This document shows, one piece after another, positions 9,024 through 18,600 of a stretch of 46,419 nt of DNA (the stretch's first letter is position 1; each line of letters opens with the position of its first letter). Both the position numbers and the translations under genes were made by a program. The notes under the pieces are model-generated. The model searched no databases, had not been told where the DNA came from, and saw nothing but the letters and a program-made list of their open reading frames with translations. The DNA is taken from contig JBAXRT010000004.1 of NCBI GenBank assembly GCA_037131065.1, forward strand, positions 1 to 46,419, written 5' to 3'. Origin of the DNA: JBAXRT01 sp037131065. GTDB lineage: Bacteria; Bacteroidota; Bacteroidia; Bacteroidales; FEN-979.

Positions 9024-9082
9024 CCTTTATCTGTATTTGAAATTTTATTTGTCTGCCATGGCAATTATGACCATGCATCAGG

Positions 9083-9316
9083 TCAATCCATGGTGAACAA
9101 CTTGAGCTGGTTCACCTTTTCAGGTTTAGGGTTAAATTCAAGGTCTGCATAGTTCTGAAGGAAAGGCCTGATCGCCTTTTTAATAACCTTGTTGGGAGTT
9201 GTACGGCGCGATTTGCTGAAATTTATAAGCGATTTTTTCTGCTGGACCGTTATTTTAAGGGTGATGGTTTTGTAACGGAGAGGTTTTCTGGCTTTTTTCT
9301 TCTTTTTCCTGGGCAT
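9083..9316 (-). CDS. Small basic protein, ribbon-helix-helix-like
   Basis: 77 residues from the ATG at 9316; an in-frame TTG at 9325 would overlap the glmM stop as TTGA. A very basic N-terminus (PRKKKKKARKP) precedes a segment with the layout of a ribbon-helix-helix DNA-binding fold: a short strand (KTITLKI), a first helix (VQQKKSLINFSKSRR), a turn with TTPNK, and a second helix (KVIKKAIRPFLQNYAD). RHH proteins bind operators as dimers and often repress their own operon. The gene begins five bases after glmM on the same strand, so it is very probably co-transcribed. The assignment rests on pattern alone and no target site was found. Confidence 0.6.
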   Translation of the reverse strand: MPRKKKKKARKPLRYKTITLKITVQQKKSLINFSKSRRTTPNKVIKKAIRPFLQNYADLEFNPKPEKVNQLKLFTMD

Positions 9317-9321
9317 GTGAT

Positions 9322-10716
9322 TCAACGTCCTTTAAGGATATCTTTGAAATCATTCAGGATCTTTTTGGCAAGGTTCTCTGCTTTCTCCATCATATCGCTT
9401 TCCGCATATATCCTGACGATGGGTTCGGTATTGGATCGTCTCAGATGAACCCATTCCCCGTCGAAATGGATCTTCACCCCGTCAATAGTCGAAACGGGCT
9501 GAGAATCGTACTTTTCAACGATCTTCTCAAGGATCCCGTCGATGTCCATCTCTGGTGAGAATTCAATCTTGTTTTTGGAAAGATAGAAATTCGGATACTG
9601 ATCGCGGAGCGTAGAGCACTTGATCCCTTTTTTGGCCAAGAAGGTCAGAAAAAGGGCAATCCCTGCCAGTGCATCACGACCGTAATGAAGAGGTGGATAA
9701 ATGACGCCGCCATTCCCTTCTCCTCCAATCACAGCCTTTTTCAGTTTCATCATCTCAACAACGTTGACCTCTCCGACGGCGGAAGCATAATAGTGGCCAC
9801 CGTGTTTTTCAGTAACGATATTCAATGCCTGAGATGAGGAGAGGTTGGAGACCGTATTTCCAGGCGTGTTTTCAAGAATATAATCTGATACAGCGACCAG
9901 CGTATACTCTTCACCAAAAGGTTCACCAACTTCATTCACAATGGCAAGCCGGTCAACATCGGGATCGACAACAAAACCAAGATCCGCCTTGTTCCTGACA
10001 ACAACCTGGCAGATTTCCCGGATATTTTCAGGCAACGGCTCCGGATTATGAGGGAACTCCCCGTTGGGATCGCAATACAATTTGTCTGTCTTGCTCACCC
10101 CCAATGCTTTCAGGAGCAAGGGCACAGCAATTCCACCGGTGCTGTTCACGGCGTCGACAACGATCCTGAAGGAGGCTTTTTTTATAGCAGCCGTATCGAC
10201 CAGCGGCAATTCAAGGATTTTATCAATATGCTTCTGGAGGTAGGTGTCGTCCTGGACGCATTGTCCCAATTGGTGGACCTCTGCATAAGAGAAGTCACCT
10301 TTTTCAGAAATGGCTAACACCTCCTGCCCATCAGATGCGGAGAGGAACTCACCTTTATGGTTCAGGAGTTTCAGTGCATTCCACTGTTTCGGATTATGGC
10401 TGGCGGTCAGTATGATCCCACCCTGGGAACCCGACATGGTAACGGCCATTTCGGTTGTCGGGGTGGTCGTGAGACCGATATCGATGACATTGAATCCCAT
10501 CCCTGTCAGTGTCCCGGTGACAAGGTCATTGACCATTTTTCCTGACAGCCTGGCATCCCTGCCTACAACAACAGTCATTTTTTTCAGGTCAAGGGATTTT
10601 TTAAGCCAGCAGGCATAGGCAGCCGTAAATCTCACAATGTCCACCGGGGTGAACCCGTCCCCGGGTTTACCTCCTATGGTTCCTCTGATACCAGAGATTG
10701 ATTTGATCAGTGGCAT
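9322..10716 (-). CDS. glmM: Phosphoglucosamine mutase-type phosphohexomutase
   Basis: 464 residues from the ATG at 10716 (MPLIKSISGIRGT), preceded by AAGAGG; an upstream TTG at 10734 is less likely. The alpha-D-phosphohexomutase family features are present: RGT near the N-terminus, the phospho-serine loop TASHNP with Ser at residue 106, the metal loop DPDVDRLA, the sugar-recognition GGEGNGG, and the C-terminal phosphate-binding RRSNTEPIVRIYAE. GlmM converts glucosamine-6-phosphate to glucosamine-1-phosphate for UDP-GlcNAc and cell-wall synthesis. The subfamily call (GlmM rather than phosphomannomutase) comes from overall resemblance to Bacteroidota GlmM proteins; the canonical GGEGSGH motif is changed to GGEGNGG, typical for this phylum's version. 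Confidence 0.82.
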   Translation of the reverse strand: MPLIKSISGIRGTIGGKPGDGFTPVDIVRFTAAYACWLKKSLDLKKMTVVVGRDARLSGKMVNDLVTGTLTGMGFNVIDIGLTTTPTTEMAVTMSGSQGGIILTASHNPKQWNALKLLNHKGEFLSASDGQEVLAISEKGDFSYAEVHQLGQCVQDDTYLQKHIDKILELPLVDTAAIKKASFRIVVDAVNSTGGIAVPLLLKALGVSKTDKLYCDPNGEFPHNPEPLPENIREICQVVVRNKADLGFVVDPDVDRLAIVNEVGEPFGEEYTLVAVSDYILENTPGNTVSNLSSSQALNIVTEKHGGHYYASAVGEVNVVEMMKLKKAVIGGEGNGGVIYPPLHYGRDALAGIALFLTFLAKKGIKCSTLRDQYPNFYLSKNKIEFSPEMDIDGILEKIVEKYDSQPVSTIDGVKIHFDGEWVHLRRSNTEPIVRIYAESDMMEKAENLAKKILNDFKDILKGR

Positions 10717-10823
10717 AATCCTCTTTTTAGGCAAATGTAAAGTTTTTCACAGCATCATTCTTTTTTTGTTAAAAAAAAGTCAGCAAGGGAGAGGCCTGAG
10801 GGGTCGGGTAACCGGATTTTTGT

Positions 10824-10831
10824 TAACTTTG
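10824..10831 (+). promoter_or_regulatory. Candidate -7 promoter box for the TPR-comA-aroE unit
   Basis: TAACTTTG matches TAnnTTTG, 41 bases before the ATG at 10873. The predicted leader is about 35 bases. No good -33 match was seen. Confidence 0.4.
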
Positions 10832-10872
10832 CAACGACATCGTGTCCCCCTTTTCTGGCACAAATATTTTGC

Positions 10873-12276
10873 ATGGAAGAATCTTTTGAATCGTTTTTTG
10901 ATAAGGAAACCCTTGCACTGGTAAGACGGTTCGAAGAAATGATAGAACAGGGTGAACAGTTCTTTTATGATGTCAGCGAATTTGAAGAGCTCATTGATTT
11001 CTATTTTTTCCAGAATAACCTCCCAAAAGCGAAACAATCCATTGACCTTGCGCTCGGCCAGCACCCGGGTTGCGTGAACATTTTACTCAAATCGGCCCAG
11101 TACGCTATTAACGCAAGCCTTCCTGAAGAAGCCCTTGTTATAATGAAGGAGGTTGACAATGCAGATATCCCGGACCAGGAGCTGCATTTCACAAAAGGCA
11201 CGATTTACAGCCAGCTTGAGAAACCTGAAAAAGCCATTGAAGAGTTTGAACTTGCCGTTGGGGGTGTAGACTATCCCGATGACCTGTTTTCAAGTATTGC
11301 CTTCGAATACGAGAACATCGGCAACTACGAAAAAGCCATAGAATATCTTCTGAAAGCAATTGAATCCGATCCCGAAAACGAGGCAATCCTTTATGAATTG
11401 TCGTTCTGTTTTGAAGTTTCTCAGCAAACCGACAAAGGGATTCGCTTTCTCCAGGAGTTTATCAACAGGAATCCCTATTCCAAAGCCGCATGGTTTAATC
11501 TCGGAATTGCATACAGCAACCTGGAACTATTTGAGAAAGCGGTGGATGCCTATGATTACGTCATCGCCATCGATGAGACTTTCGCTTCGGCATATTTCAA
11601 TAAGGCCAATTGTTTCGCAAACCTTTCCAATTACGACAAGGCGATCGAAACCTATTTCGAAACTTTTTACTACGAAGATCCCGAGCCTATAACCTATTAT
11701 TACATTGCCGAGTGCTACGAAAAACTTAGAAGTTTCGACTCCTCCCTGGAATTTTATAAAAAGGCGGTCACCCTCGATCCTGAGTTCGCTGATGCGTGGC
11801 TGGGAATAGCCATTTCATATGACGAACTTGGGAAACCACAGTCAGCCATTCCTTATGTCAGGAAAGCCATCAAACTGTCCCCCACCCTACCTGAATACTG
11901 GTTCATTCTCGGTGACCTGCAGATCAAGTTGACGAAAATTGATGAAGGAATAGCCTCTTACCGAAAGGTCATTGAACTTGATCCCGAGGATCCGGAGATA
12001 TGGCTTGACCTTTCAGTCGTTTATGCCGATCAGAAAAATTTTGAAAAGGCTTACGGCATCCTGTCGGAGGGGCTTCACTGGCATAAAAAGCACCCTGATT
12101 TTTTCTACGGGATGGCCTATTACCTGTACCTTGAAGGCAAATCGAAACAGGCAGAAGAGATCTTCTCTAAAGCGCTCGGGATGGATTACGAGGGGCACAA
12201 ACGTCTGTTCAAGACCTTCCCTGAAGCAAAAAACAACCCGGCTGTGATCGGTATGATTGAAGCATTTAAAAAGTGA
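10873..12276 (+). CDS. Cytoplasmic tetratricopeptide-repeat protein
   Basis: 467 residues with no signal peptide or membrane segment. At least nine TPR units can be read, each about 34 residues with the W/Y-x2-G/A ... A ... P pattern (for example AWFNLGIAYSNLELFEKAVDAYDYVIAID, SAYFNKANCFANLSNYDKAIETY, EYWFILGDLQIKLTKIDEGIASYRKVIELDPEDP). Such superhelices bind peptides or proteins. Highly acidic overall. It heads an apparent three-gene unit with the ComA-like synthase (15 bases) and aroE, but the repeat gives no hint of enzymatic role. Similar TPR proteins are common in Bacteroidota and generally uncharacterised. Confidence 0.85.
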   Translation: MEESFESFFDKETLALVRRFEEMIEQGEQFFYDVSEFEELIDFYFFQNNLPKAKQSIDLALGQHPGCVNILLKSAQYAINASLPEEALVIMKEVDNADIPDQELHFTKGTIYSQLEKPEKAIEEFELAVGGVDYPDDLFSSIAFEYENIGNYEKAIEYLLKAIESDPENEAILYELSFCFEVSQQTDKGIRFLQEFINRNPYSKAAWFNLGIAYSNLELFEKAVDAYDYVIAIDETFASAYFNKANCFANLSNYDKAIETYFETFYYEDPEPITYYYIAECYEKLRSFDSSLEFYKKAVTLDPEFADAWLGIAISYDELGKPQSAIPYVRKAIKLSPTLPEYWFILGDLQIKLTKIDEGIASYRKVIELDPEDPEIWLDLSVVYADQKNFEKAYGILSEGLHWHKKHPDFFYGMAYYLYLEGKSKQAEEIFSKALGMDYEGHKRLFKTFPEAKNNPAVIGMIEAFKK

Positions 12277-12291
12277 TAAACACCAACCCTT

Positions 12292-13080
12292 ATGATGAAC
12301 GCACAACTCCCCCACTTACCCGAAAGAACCTTAAAACCAAGGCAAAACGGGATTGCAATGGTAATGGATAAAGGACTCAGCCTGCGTGAAGCAGAGGATT
12401 TTGTGTCGAACTCAGCCGAGTATGCCGACTTCGTAAAACTTGGATTCGGAACCTCCCTGGTCACACCCAATGTAAAGGATAAGATCAAACTTTATCGTGA
12501 GGCGAACATAAAGGTTTACGTGGGAGGAACTCTATTTGAAGCCTATGTGATCCGTGACCAGTTCGACTCCTTCAGGAAATACATCGACTGGCTTGGTCTT
12601 GATACTGTTGAAATTTCTGATGGGTCCATGTTAATGGATCATGATGTCAAATGCGAATATATCCATACACTCTCACGGGATTTCACGGTTCTCTCAGAGG
12701 TTGGCTCCAAGGAATCGGGAATTCTCATTGCACCGAACCGCTGGATCGAAATGATGCAGAAGGAACTTCAGGCTGGCTCGGTAAAAGTCATCGGAGAAGC
12801 CAGGGAGAGCGGGAACGTTGGAATCTACCGGCCCACAGGGAAGGCTCATGTTGCCCTTATCAATAAGATCCTTGTCAAGGTTCAGAGTGAGAGGATCATA
12901 TGGGAGGCGCCATTGAAATCGCAGCAGGTCTGGTTTATCAAGAATTTCGGGGCCAATGTGAATCTGGGCAACATTCCGCCACAGGAAATCATCTCTCTTG
13001 AAACCCTGCGTCTTGGATTAAGAGGCGATACTTTTTTCCATTTTCTGCCCGCAAAATACAAGAAGTTCCAACCGAGATAA
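12292..13080 (+). CDS. Phosphosulfolactate synthase (ComA) family protein
   Basis: 262 residues resembling the ComA TIM-barrel family, whose archaeal members add sulfite to phosphoenolpyruvate to give phosphosulfolactate, the first step of one coenzyme M route; Bacillus uses a homologue to make spore sulfolactate. Recognisable blocks are AMVMDKGLSL (about 22-31), YADFVKLGFGTSLV (44-57), VYVGGTLFEAY, DTVEISDGSM (about 104-113) and VIGEARESGNVGIY. No ComB phosphatase or ComC dehydrogenase is adjacent. The gene lies between a TPR gene and aroE, with five bases to aroE, so co-expression with aromatic biosynthesis is likely. The reaction in this organism is inferred from family membership and might differ. 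A second ATG immediately follows the first. Confidence 0.78.
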   Translation: MMNAQLPHLPERTLKPRQNGIAMVMDKGLSLREAEDFVSNSAEYADFVKLGFGTSLVTPNVKDKIKLYREANIKVYVGGTLFEAYVIRDQFDSFRKYIDWLGLDTVEISDGSMLMDHDVKCEYIHTLSRDFTVLSEVGSKESGILIAPNRWIEMMQKELQAGSVKVIGEARESGNVGIYRPTGKAHVALINKILVKVQSERIIWEAPLKSQQVWFIKNFGANVNLGNIPPQEIISLETLRLGLRGDTFFHFLPAKYKKFQPR

Positions 13081-13085
13081 ACACT

Positions 13086-13829
13086 ATGAGACGTTTCGGC
13101 CTGGTTGGTAATCCCCTTACCCATTCGTGGTCGGAAATATACTTTTGCGAGCTTTTCCGGAAGCACGGATTATCTGACTGCACTTATGAACTTTTTCCAA
13201 AAGCCAGCCTGACTGGCTTTCGCCGATGGATCCATGCCGAGCAGGATCTGGCCGGACTCAATATTACCATTCCATTCAAGGTTGCGGTCATGAAGGAACT
13301 TGATGAGATTGATCCGGTAGCCAGCGGATCCGGTGCGGTAAATACCATAAAAATCATCCGAAAGCAAGGAGTGCCGTGGCTTAAGGGGTTCAACACTGAT
13401 GTGGACGGATTCAGGGGATCCCTGCCAAACCCCTTTCCGCATCAGCGAGCATTGATCCTGGGGAGCGGTGGTGCATCGAAGTCAGTTGCCTATGTATTTA
13501 GGGAAATGGGAATCGATTTCCGGACCGTGTCAAGAAATACCGGTAACATGGAGAACCTGACTTATGATCTGATCAACAGACAGATCATGGAATATTATAC
13601 CGTGATTGTCAATACAACCCCGCTGGGCATGTACCCTGAGACAGAAAGCAGCCCGAAGATACCCTATAAGGATATTTCACCGCAGCACCTGCTGATCGAC
13701 CTTATTTACAATCCTGAAGAGACCATGTTCCTGAAATCCGGCAAGGCACATGGAGCACAAACCAATAATGGTCTGAAAATGCTTCAGATTCAGGCTGAAA
13801 AGGCCTTAAGTATTTTCACCTCCGGTTGA
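13086..13829 (+). CDS. aroE: Shikimate dehydrogenase
   Basis: 247 residues. Reduces 3-dehydroshikimate to shikimate with NADPH in the chorismate pathway. Substrate-binding HSWS is at residues 13-16, the catalytic Lys65 in NITIPFK, GAVNT at 83-87, the catalytic-pair Asp105 in FNTDVDGF, the nucleotide-binding GSGGASKSV at 127-135, NTTPLGMYP, and the C-terminal NGLKMLQIQAEKA. It is somewhat shorter than the E. coli enzyme (272), as in other Bacteroidota. It starts five bases after the ComA-like gene. A short stem-loop at the stop codon (13822-13835) followed by a T-rich tract may terminate the transcript. Confidence 0.93.
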   Translation: MRRFGLVGNPLTHSWSEIYFCELFRKHGLSDCTYELFPKASLTGFRRWIHAEQDLAGLNITIPFKVAVMKELDEIDPVASGSGAVNTIKIIRKQGVPWLKGFNTDVDGFRGSLPNPFPHQRALILGSGGASKSVAYVFREMGIDFRTVSRNTGNMENLTYDLINRQIMEYYTVIVNTTPLGMYPETESSPKIPYKDISPQHLLIDLIYNPEETMFLKSGKAHGAQTNNGLKMLQIQAEKALSIFTSG

Positions 13830-13835
13830 TACCGG
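13822..13835 (+). terminator. Weak candidate terminator at the aroE stop codon
   Basis: CCGGT (13822-13826) pairs with ACCGG (13831-13835) around a TGAT loop that holds the aroE stop codon, followed by CTACTTTTCCTTTTTC. Five pairs is a short stem, so confidence is modest; the convergent gene at 13836 starts immediately beyond. Confidence 0.4.
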
Positions 13836-14105
13836 CTACTTTTCCTTTTTCTCTTTCCCTGGTTCCTCATTCCTGACTACCTCAACTTTCAGGTTTGCCA
13901 CCATGGCCGCAACCGCACCCACAGCAGCCAGCATCGGGGCAATGATTGCACCGATAATACCAAAAGTAACAGGTATCTCCAGGTAAACCTTGCCATCCTC
14001 GTCCTTGATAATCAGGCGACGGACATTCCCCTCATGGATAAGCTGCTTGATCTTTTCAACCAGCTCTTCTCCTTTGACCCTGAATTCTTCCTTTATATTT
14101 TCCAT
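13836..14105 (-). CDS. DUF4342-like small membrane-associated protein
   Basis: 89 residues. The N-terminal half is charged and helical (EEFRVKGEELVEKIKQLIHEGNVRRLIIK), the middle reads EDGKVYLEIPVTFGIIGAIIAPMLAAVGAVAAMV, a hydrophobic hairpin-like segment (about residues 45-70), and the tail is KEKKEK. This matches the layout of DUF4342 proteins, small proteins of unknown function with a conserved G-N-v-r-r-i-i-i-k-d motif. It lies 85 bases downstream of the aldehyde dehydrogenase on the same strand but has its own candidate -7 box. Confidence 0.72.
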   Translation of the reverse strand: MENIKEEFRVKGEELVEKIKQLIHEGNVRRLIIKDEDGKVYLEIPVTFGIIGAIIAPMLAAVGAVAAMVANLKVEVVRNEEPGKEKKEK

Positions 14106-14167
14106 TTTTTCTGAGCATTAGCGTTACTGACAAGATGTCATTGCAATAGAACAGGCAAAACTCATTC

Positions 14168-14175
14168 CAAAGTTA
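14168..14175 (-). promoter_or_regulatory. Candidate -7 promoter box for the DUF4342 gene
   Basis: On the minus strand this reads TAACTTTG, matching TAnnTTTG, 62 bases before the ATG at 14105 and just downstream of the aldehyde dehydrogenase stop. It would let the DUF4342 gene be expressed apart from the upstream genes. Confidence 0.35.
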
Positions 14176-14190
14176 AGCATGACACAGATA

Positions 14191-15567
14191 TCACCGGAGG
14201 ATTAATTTGAGCAGTTTATGTTTGAGTTTATACGGCGGGTACCTTATCGGGATATCAATCCAACTTGCTTTTTTCATGACCGACCTGTGGTGGGAAAAGG
14301 TGTCGAAGGAGTAGATGCCATGATAACGCCCGATTCCGCTGTTGCCTACACCACCGAACGGGAGGTTTTCATTTGCAATATGCATCACCACCTCATTGAT
14401 ACATCCGCCGCCGGAAGAGGTCTGCAAAAGAATTTCATCCTGCTTCCTGGAATCTTCTGAAAAATAGTAGAAGGCCAATGGTTTCGGCTGACCGTTAACA
14501 TAATCAATCACCTCCTTCAGTTCGCTGAATTCCATCACAGGAAGGATCGGTCCGAAGATCTCCTCCTGCATCACAGGATGCTCGGGAAGAATTCCGTCAA
14601 TGATTGTTGGAGAGATGTACCTCTCCTGAATATTGACCTCTCCCCCGGCGATAATATTTCCGTTCTGCAAAAAAGCGGCAAGCCGCTGGGTTTTTGGCAC
14701 TGTCGCAATCCTTGGATAATCGTTACTTTTTTCAGGATCCTTTCCAAAATAGTGGCGGATTCTCTCTTTCATCAATTCCAGCAGCTGTGTCTTTACCGAC
14801 TTGTGAACGAACAAATAATCGGGTGCGATACAGGTCTGACCTGCATTGATGAACTTTCCCCAGACAATCCTCGCTGCGGCAATTTTCAGGTTGGCATCCT
14901 TATCCACAATGCAGGGACTTTTTCCCCCGAGTTCAAGAGTGACCGGGGTAAGGGTCTTGGCAGCCGCCTCCATGACAACCTTCCCAACAACGGAACTGCC
15001 TGTAAAAAAGATATAATCCCATTTGCGGGCCAGCAATGCATGGTTCGATTCTCTTCCTCCCGTATAATAACTGATATACTCCGGTGGAAAAAACTCCGCA
15101 ATCATCTCTCCCATGACCCTGGCGGTATTCGGAGTGTAGTCAGAGGCTTTAAGGGCAACACAGTTCCCTGCCGAAATGGCTCCGACGAGAGGGTCGATCA
15201 GCAACAGGAAGGGGTAATTCCACGGAGCGATAATAAGTACCTGCCCATATGGCTCCCTGATGATCCTGCTGGTAGACCAGAAATGGATCATCTCGTTGGT
15301 AGGAACCCTTTGGGGGCGCGACCATCCGGGTAATCTCCTGATATGAGTACTGATCTCGGAAAGGACAAGACCTATCTCGGTGGCATAGGCTTCAAATTTT
15401 GATTTATGCAGGTCTTTCCAAAGTGCTTCATACAGGCGATCCTCATAGAGATGAATGGCTTTTTTCAATTTTTTCAACTGCCCGATACGAAAGGCCAGAT
15501 CCCTTGTCTGGCCCGTCTGAAAGAATTTTTTCCGGGCTTCCGCATTTTCAATAACTTGATCGATCAT
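14191..15567 (-). CDS. NAD(P)-dependent aldehyde dehydrogenase (class 3-like)
   Basis: 458 residues, the shorter length typical of class 3 and fatty-aldehyde dehydrogenases and of bacterial coniferyl-aldehyde-type enzymes. Catalytic residues are in place: Asn117 in APWNYP (114-119), Glu212 in LELGGKSP, and the nucleophile Cys246 in GQTCIAPDY; the coenzyme-binding FTGSSVVGK is at about 188-196, and EEIFGPILPV follows in the C-terminal half. It oxidises an aldehyde to the acid; the substrate is not readable. The C-terminal region is slightly amphipathic but there is no clear membrane anchor. It follows the hybrid sensor gene by 57 bases and the SDR gene further upstream, so an aldehyde or alcohol-oxidation unit is plausible. 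Confidence 0.9.
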   Translation of the reverse strand: MIDQVIENAEARKKFFQTGQTRDLAFRIGQLKKLKKAIHLYEDRLYEALWKDLHKSKFEAYATEIGLVLSEISTHIRRLPGWSRPQRVPTNEMIHFWSTSRIIREPYGQVLIIAPWNYPFLLLIDPLVGAISAGNCVALKASDYTPNTARVMGEMIAEFFPPEYISYYTGGRESNHALLARKWDYIFFTGSSVVGKVVMEAAAKTLTPVTLELGGKSPCIVDKDANLKIAAARIVWGKFINAGQTCIAPDYLFVHKSVKTQLLELMKERIRHYFGKDPEKSNDYPRIATVPKTQRLAAFLQNGNIIAGGEVNIQERYISPTIIDGILPEHPVMQEEIFGPILPVMEFSELKEVIDYVNGQPKPLAFYYFSEDSRKQDEILLQTSSGGGCINEVVMHIANENLPFGGVGNSGIGRYHGIYSFDTFSHHRSVMKKASWIDIPIRYPPYKLKHKLLKLILR

Positions 15568-15624
15568 ATTTTTTTTATAGAGGATTCAGGTATCTGTCAA
15601 TTAAAAGGTGCAGTTTAGTAACGT

Positions 15625-18600
15625 TCAAGCGGTAAGAAACTTCTCAAGCATGGAAATAAGAAGGTTCCTGTCGATCGGTTTGGAAATGTAGTTGTTGCAA
15701 CCTGCCTGTATACACCTGGCCTTATCTTCGGTAAAAGCATGGGCTGTGATTGCAATAATGGGCAGGTTAGTCTTGAATTTCCTGATCTCGCGGGCAGCCT
15801 CATAACCATCCATCACCGGCATCCTGATGTCCATCAGGATTAGATCAATGGTGGGATCGGTTCTCACTATCTCCACAGTAGCCCGGCCATCCCTGGCATG
15901 GACCAGTTTTGGATTCATTTTAGAAAGCATTATCTGGATCAGTTCAAAATTTTCTTCAATGTCCTCAGCAACCAAGATGGTCTTGCCGGAAAAATCAACC
16001 TTCTGAGGCTTTTTGTCATCCCTGGGCAGGCCTTTCTGCCTTCCCTGCAGCAGGGTCCCTGGCAGTGTAAAATGGAAAGTTGATCCTTTTCCCAATTCAG
16101 AATCCACCCGGATCGTACCGCCCAGCAACTCAACAAGTCCTTTTGCGATCGAAAGGCCAAGTCCCGTCCCTCCATAAGAACGCGTATCACTCTCCTCCTC
16201 CTGCCTGAATCGGTCAAAGACAATACTAAGTTTATTTTTTGCTATTCCTTTCCCTGTATCCTCAATATAAAAGTGGAACTGATCCTCACGAAACTTGTAC
16301 CCAAACCTGATATGGCCTGATGTTGTGAATTTGGTTGAATTCCCCAACAGGTTGTTCAGTACCTGCGTCAGCCTGACCTCATCAGTAACAATACTGCATT
16401 GTGCATCATCCAGGTCCTTTTCAACAATAATCCTGACTTCTCTTTTCCCAAACCTGGTCAGCTCATTCCTGAAAGTAATCAAAAGATTGTCCAACAACTC
16501 GTTCAGGCTGAAAGTCGTTTTTTTCAGGGTAAGCTGGTTAAAGTCAATTTTGGAGATATCAATGATATCGTTAATTACGGTATACAGATGTTTCCCGCTC
16601 TGAGCGATAATACCGAAAAATTTCTTCCGGTCTTCCGGTGAGAGGTCCTCTTCAAGGAGCAATTCTGAAAAACCAAGGATGCCGTTCATTGGTGTCCTGA
16701 TCTCGTGTGAAACGTTTGCAAGGAATGCGCTCTTTAGCCGGTCTGATTCTTCGGCATGATCCCTGGCAATCGTCAGCTCAGTATTCATTCTCTTAAGCTC
16801 TTCCTGCATCTGCTTGTGAGCGACCATTCTCTGGTGGAGCTCATTGGTCCTCTCTTCAACCATCCGCTGAAGCTTGTTCCTCTCGTAATGCTCAATGAAG
16901 TAGTAGATAACTGAGAGGAGCAGGAGGAAAATGAACCCTGCAACAATAAAATAAAATGTAAATGACTTGTAGAATGGTGGCTTTAAGTATATTTTCAGAA
17001 AGGAGGAAGAAGACTCTTTCCACTGCCCGCTCTCGCTGGAGGCCATTACTCTGAACTCATAATGACCGGAAGGGATATTTGTATAGTAGATGCTCCTTTT
17101 CGAATCACAGTTGATCCAATCCTTGTCGAATCCGGAAAGCATGCACCTGTATTTTATTTTTTCCGGATTTCCGTAGTTAAGAGCAGCATACCTGAATTCA
17201 AGTCTTCGTGCAACCGGGGTGGTCACGACAAGACCGTTCAGGGGCAAAGACTGACCATCGGCAAGAAAATCAGTTATATATACCGGTGAAAAAACGGAGG
17301 TGGGGGTCTGTATCTCTTTCGGATCAATAATAACAAGGCCTTTCATCGTCGGAAAAATGAGTTTGCCTTCACGGGTCTTACACCCGGCTGGCGATACCCC
17401 TCCGTTGCATTCAGAAGTTTCCATGCCATCTGCTTTATCATACAGGACAGGCGCCAGTGATTTCACTTTTGATGCTGAAAAGTCGAGAAGTTCCTGTTTC
17501 TTTATTTTGTAGATACCCTTGTTGCAGCTTATCCAGAAATCTCCATAATCATCTTCGAGGATCTTTAGAACAACCTCATTCGGCAACCCATCGGAGGTAG
17601 TGAACCTGGTAAATTTACCGTCCCTGATGAGGCTAAGTCCGCTGGCTGCCGTACCTACCCAGATATTCCCATCCGTATCTTCGTAAAGGCTGAGAATGAA
17701 ATCCTTTGAAAGGCCTTCCCTGGGGTCAACCGGGGAAACTTTTCCGTTGCTTATTCGGTTAAGTCCGTTGTTCGTGCCAACCCAGACATCACCCTTTCGA
17801 TCCTCCATGATACACGTAACGTTATCATGTGATAATCCGTTTGCTGTATTATAAACGGTAAAATGACCATCTTTGAAAAAGTTTATCCCTCCGCCTGTCG
17901 TCCCGATCCAGAGGCCTCCCGACCGCTCAGAACAGAGGGCGAGCACAACGTTGTTTGACAAACCATCTTTTTCGGTAAAGGTCCTGAACTTGTTATCATT
18001 AAACCGGATGAGTCCACCTCCGGCCGTCCCAATCCACAATGTATTATCATTGTCTTCGGAAATGGCAAGGATCAGGTACCCTGGCAATCCATCTTTCTCG
18101 TCGATAATTTTAATCTTCCCGTTTTCGATCCTGACAAGGCCGTGGTCGGCAATACCCATCCAGGTAGTTCCGCGGGAGTCTTCAAAAACCGGCAGGATCA
18201 CGTCGCCAGGCAATCCGTCGCTGCTTGTCATCGTGATGATCCTTTTAGGTTTTATCCTGTCAATGCCGGCTCCCGAGGAGCCTGCCCATATATTACCCTC
18301 CCTGTCCTCATACAGTGCTGCAATGAGATCTCCGGAAAGTCCGTCGTTAATGGAAAAATGAGAGAACCGGCCATCGATCAGCCTGAAAACACCTCCTCCG
18401 TTTGTACCGCCCCAGAGTATCCCTTTTGAATCACACAGAAGGGTTGAAACTGCATCACATGGAAGCCCGTCTTTTTTTCCGAAAGTTCTGAAACGGCCAT
18501 CTTTGAAAAGATTCAGTCCTTTGCTTTTGGTTCCTATCCAGAGATTCTGGTCTTTATCCAAGGAAAGAGTTTCGATAAACTCCTCACTGAGGCCATCCCT

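Noticed and set aside
9054..9063. Palindrome TGCCATGGCA between recR and the small basic gene
   Set aside because: Ten-base palindromes are expected by chance in a window this size; no second copy or promoter overlap was seen.
14578..15333. 251-codon open frame on the plus strand inside the aldehyde dehydrogenase gene
   Set aside because: Fully antisense to a gene with all catalytic motifs; its translation has no recognisable domain and is rich in Arg, Gly and Pro, as expected for a shadow frame.
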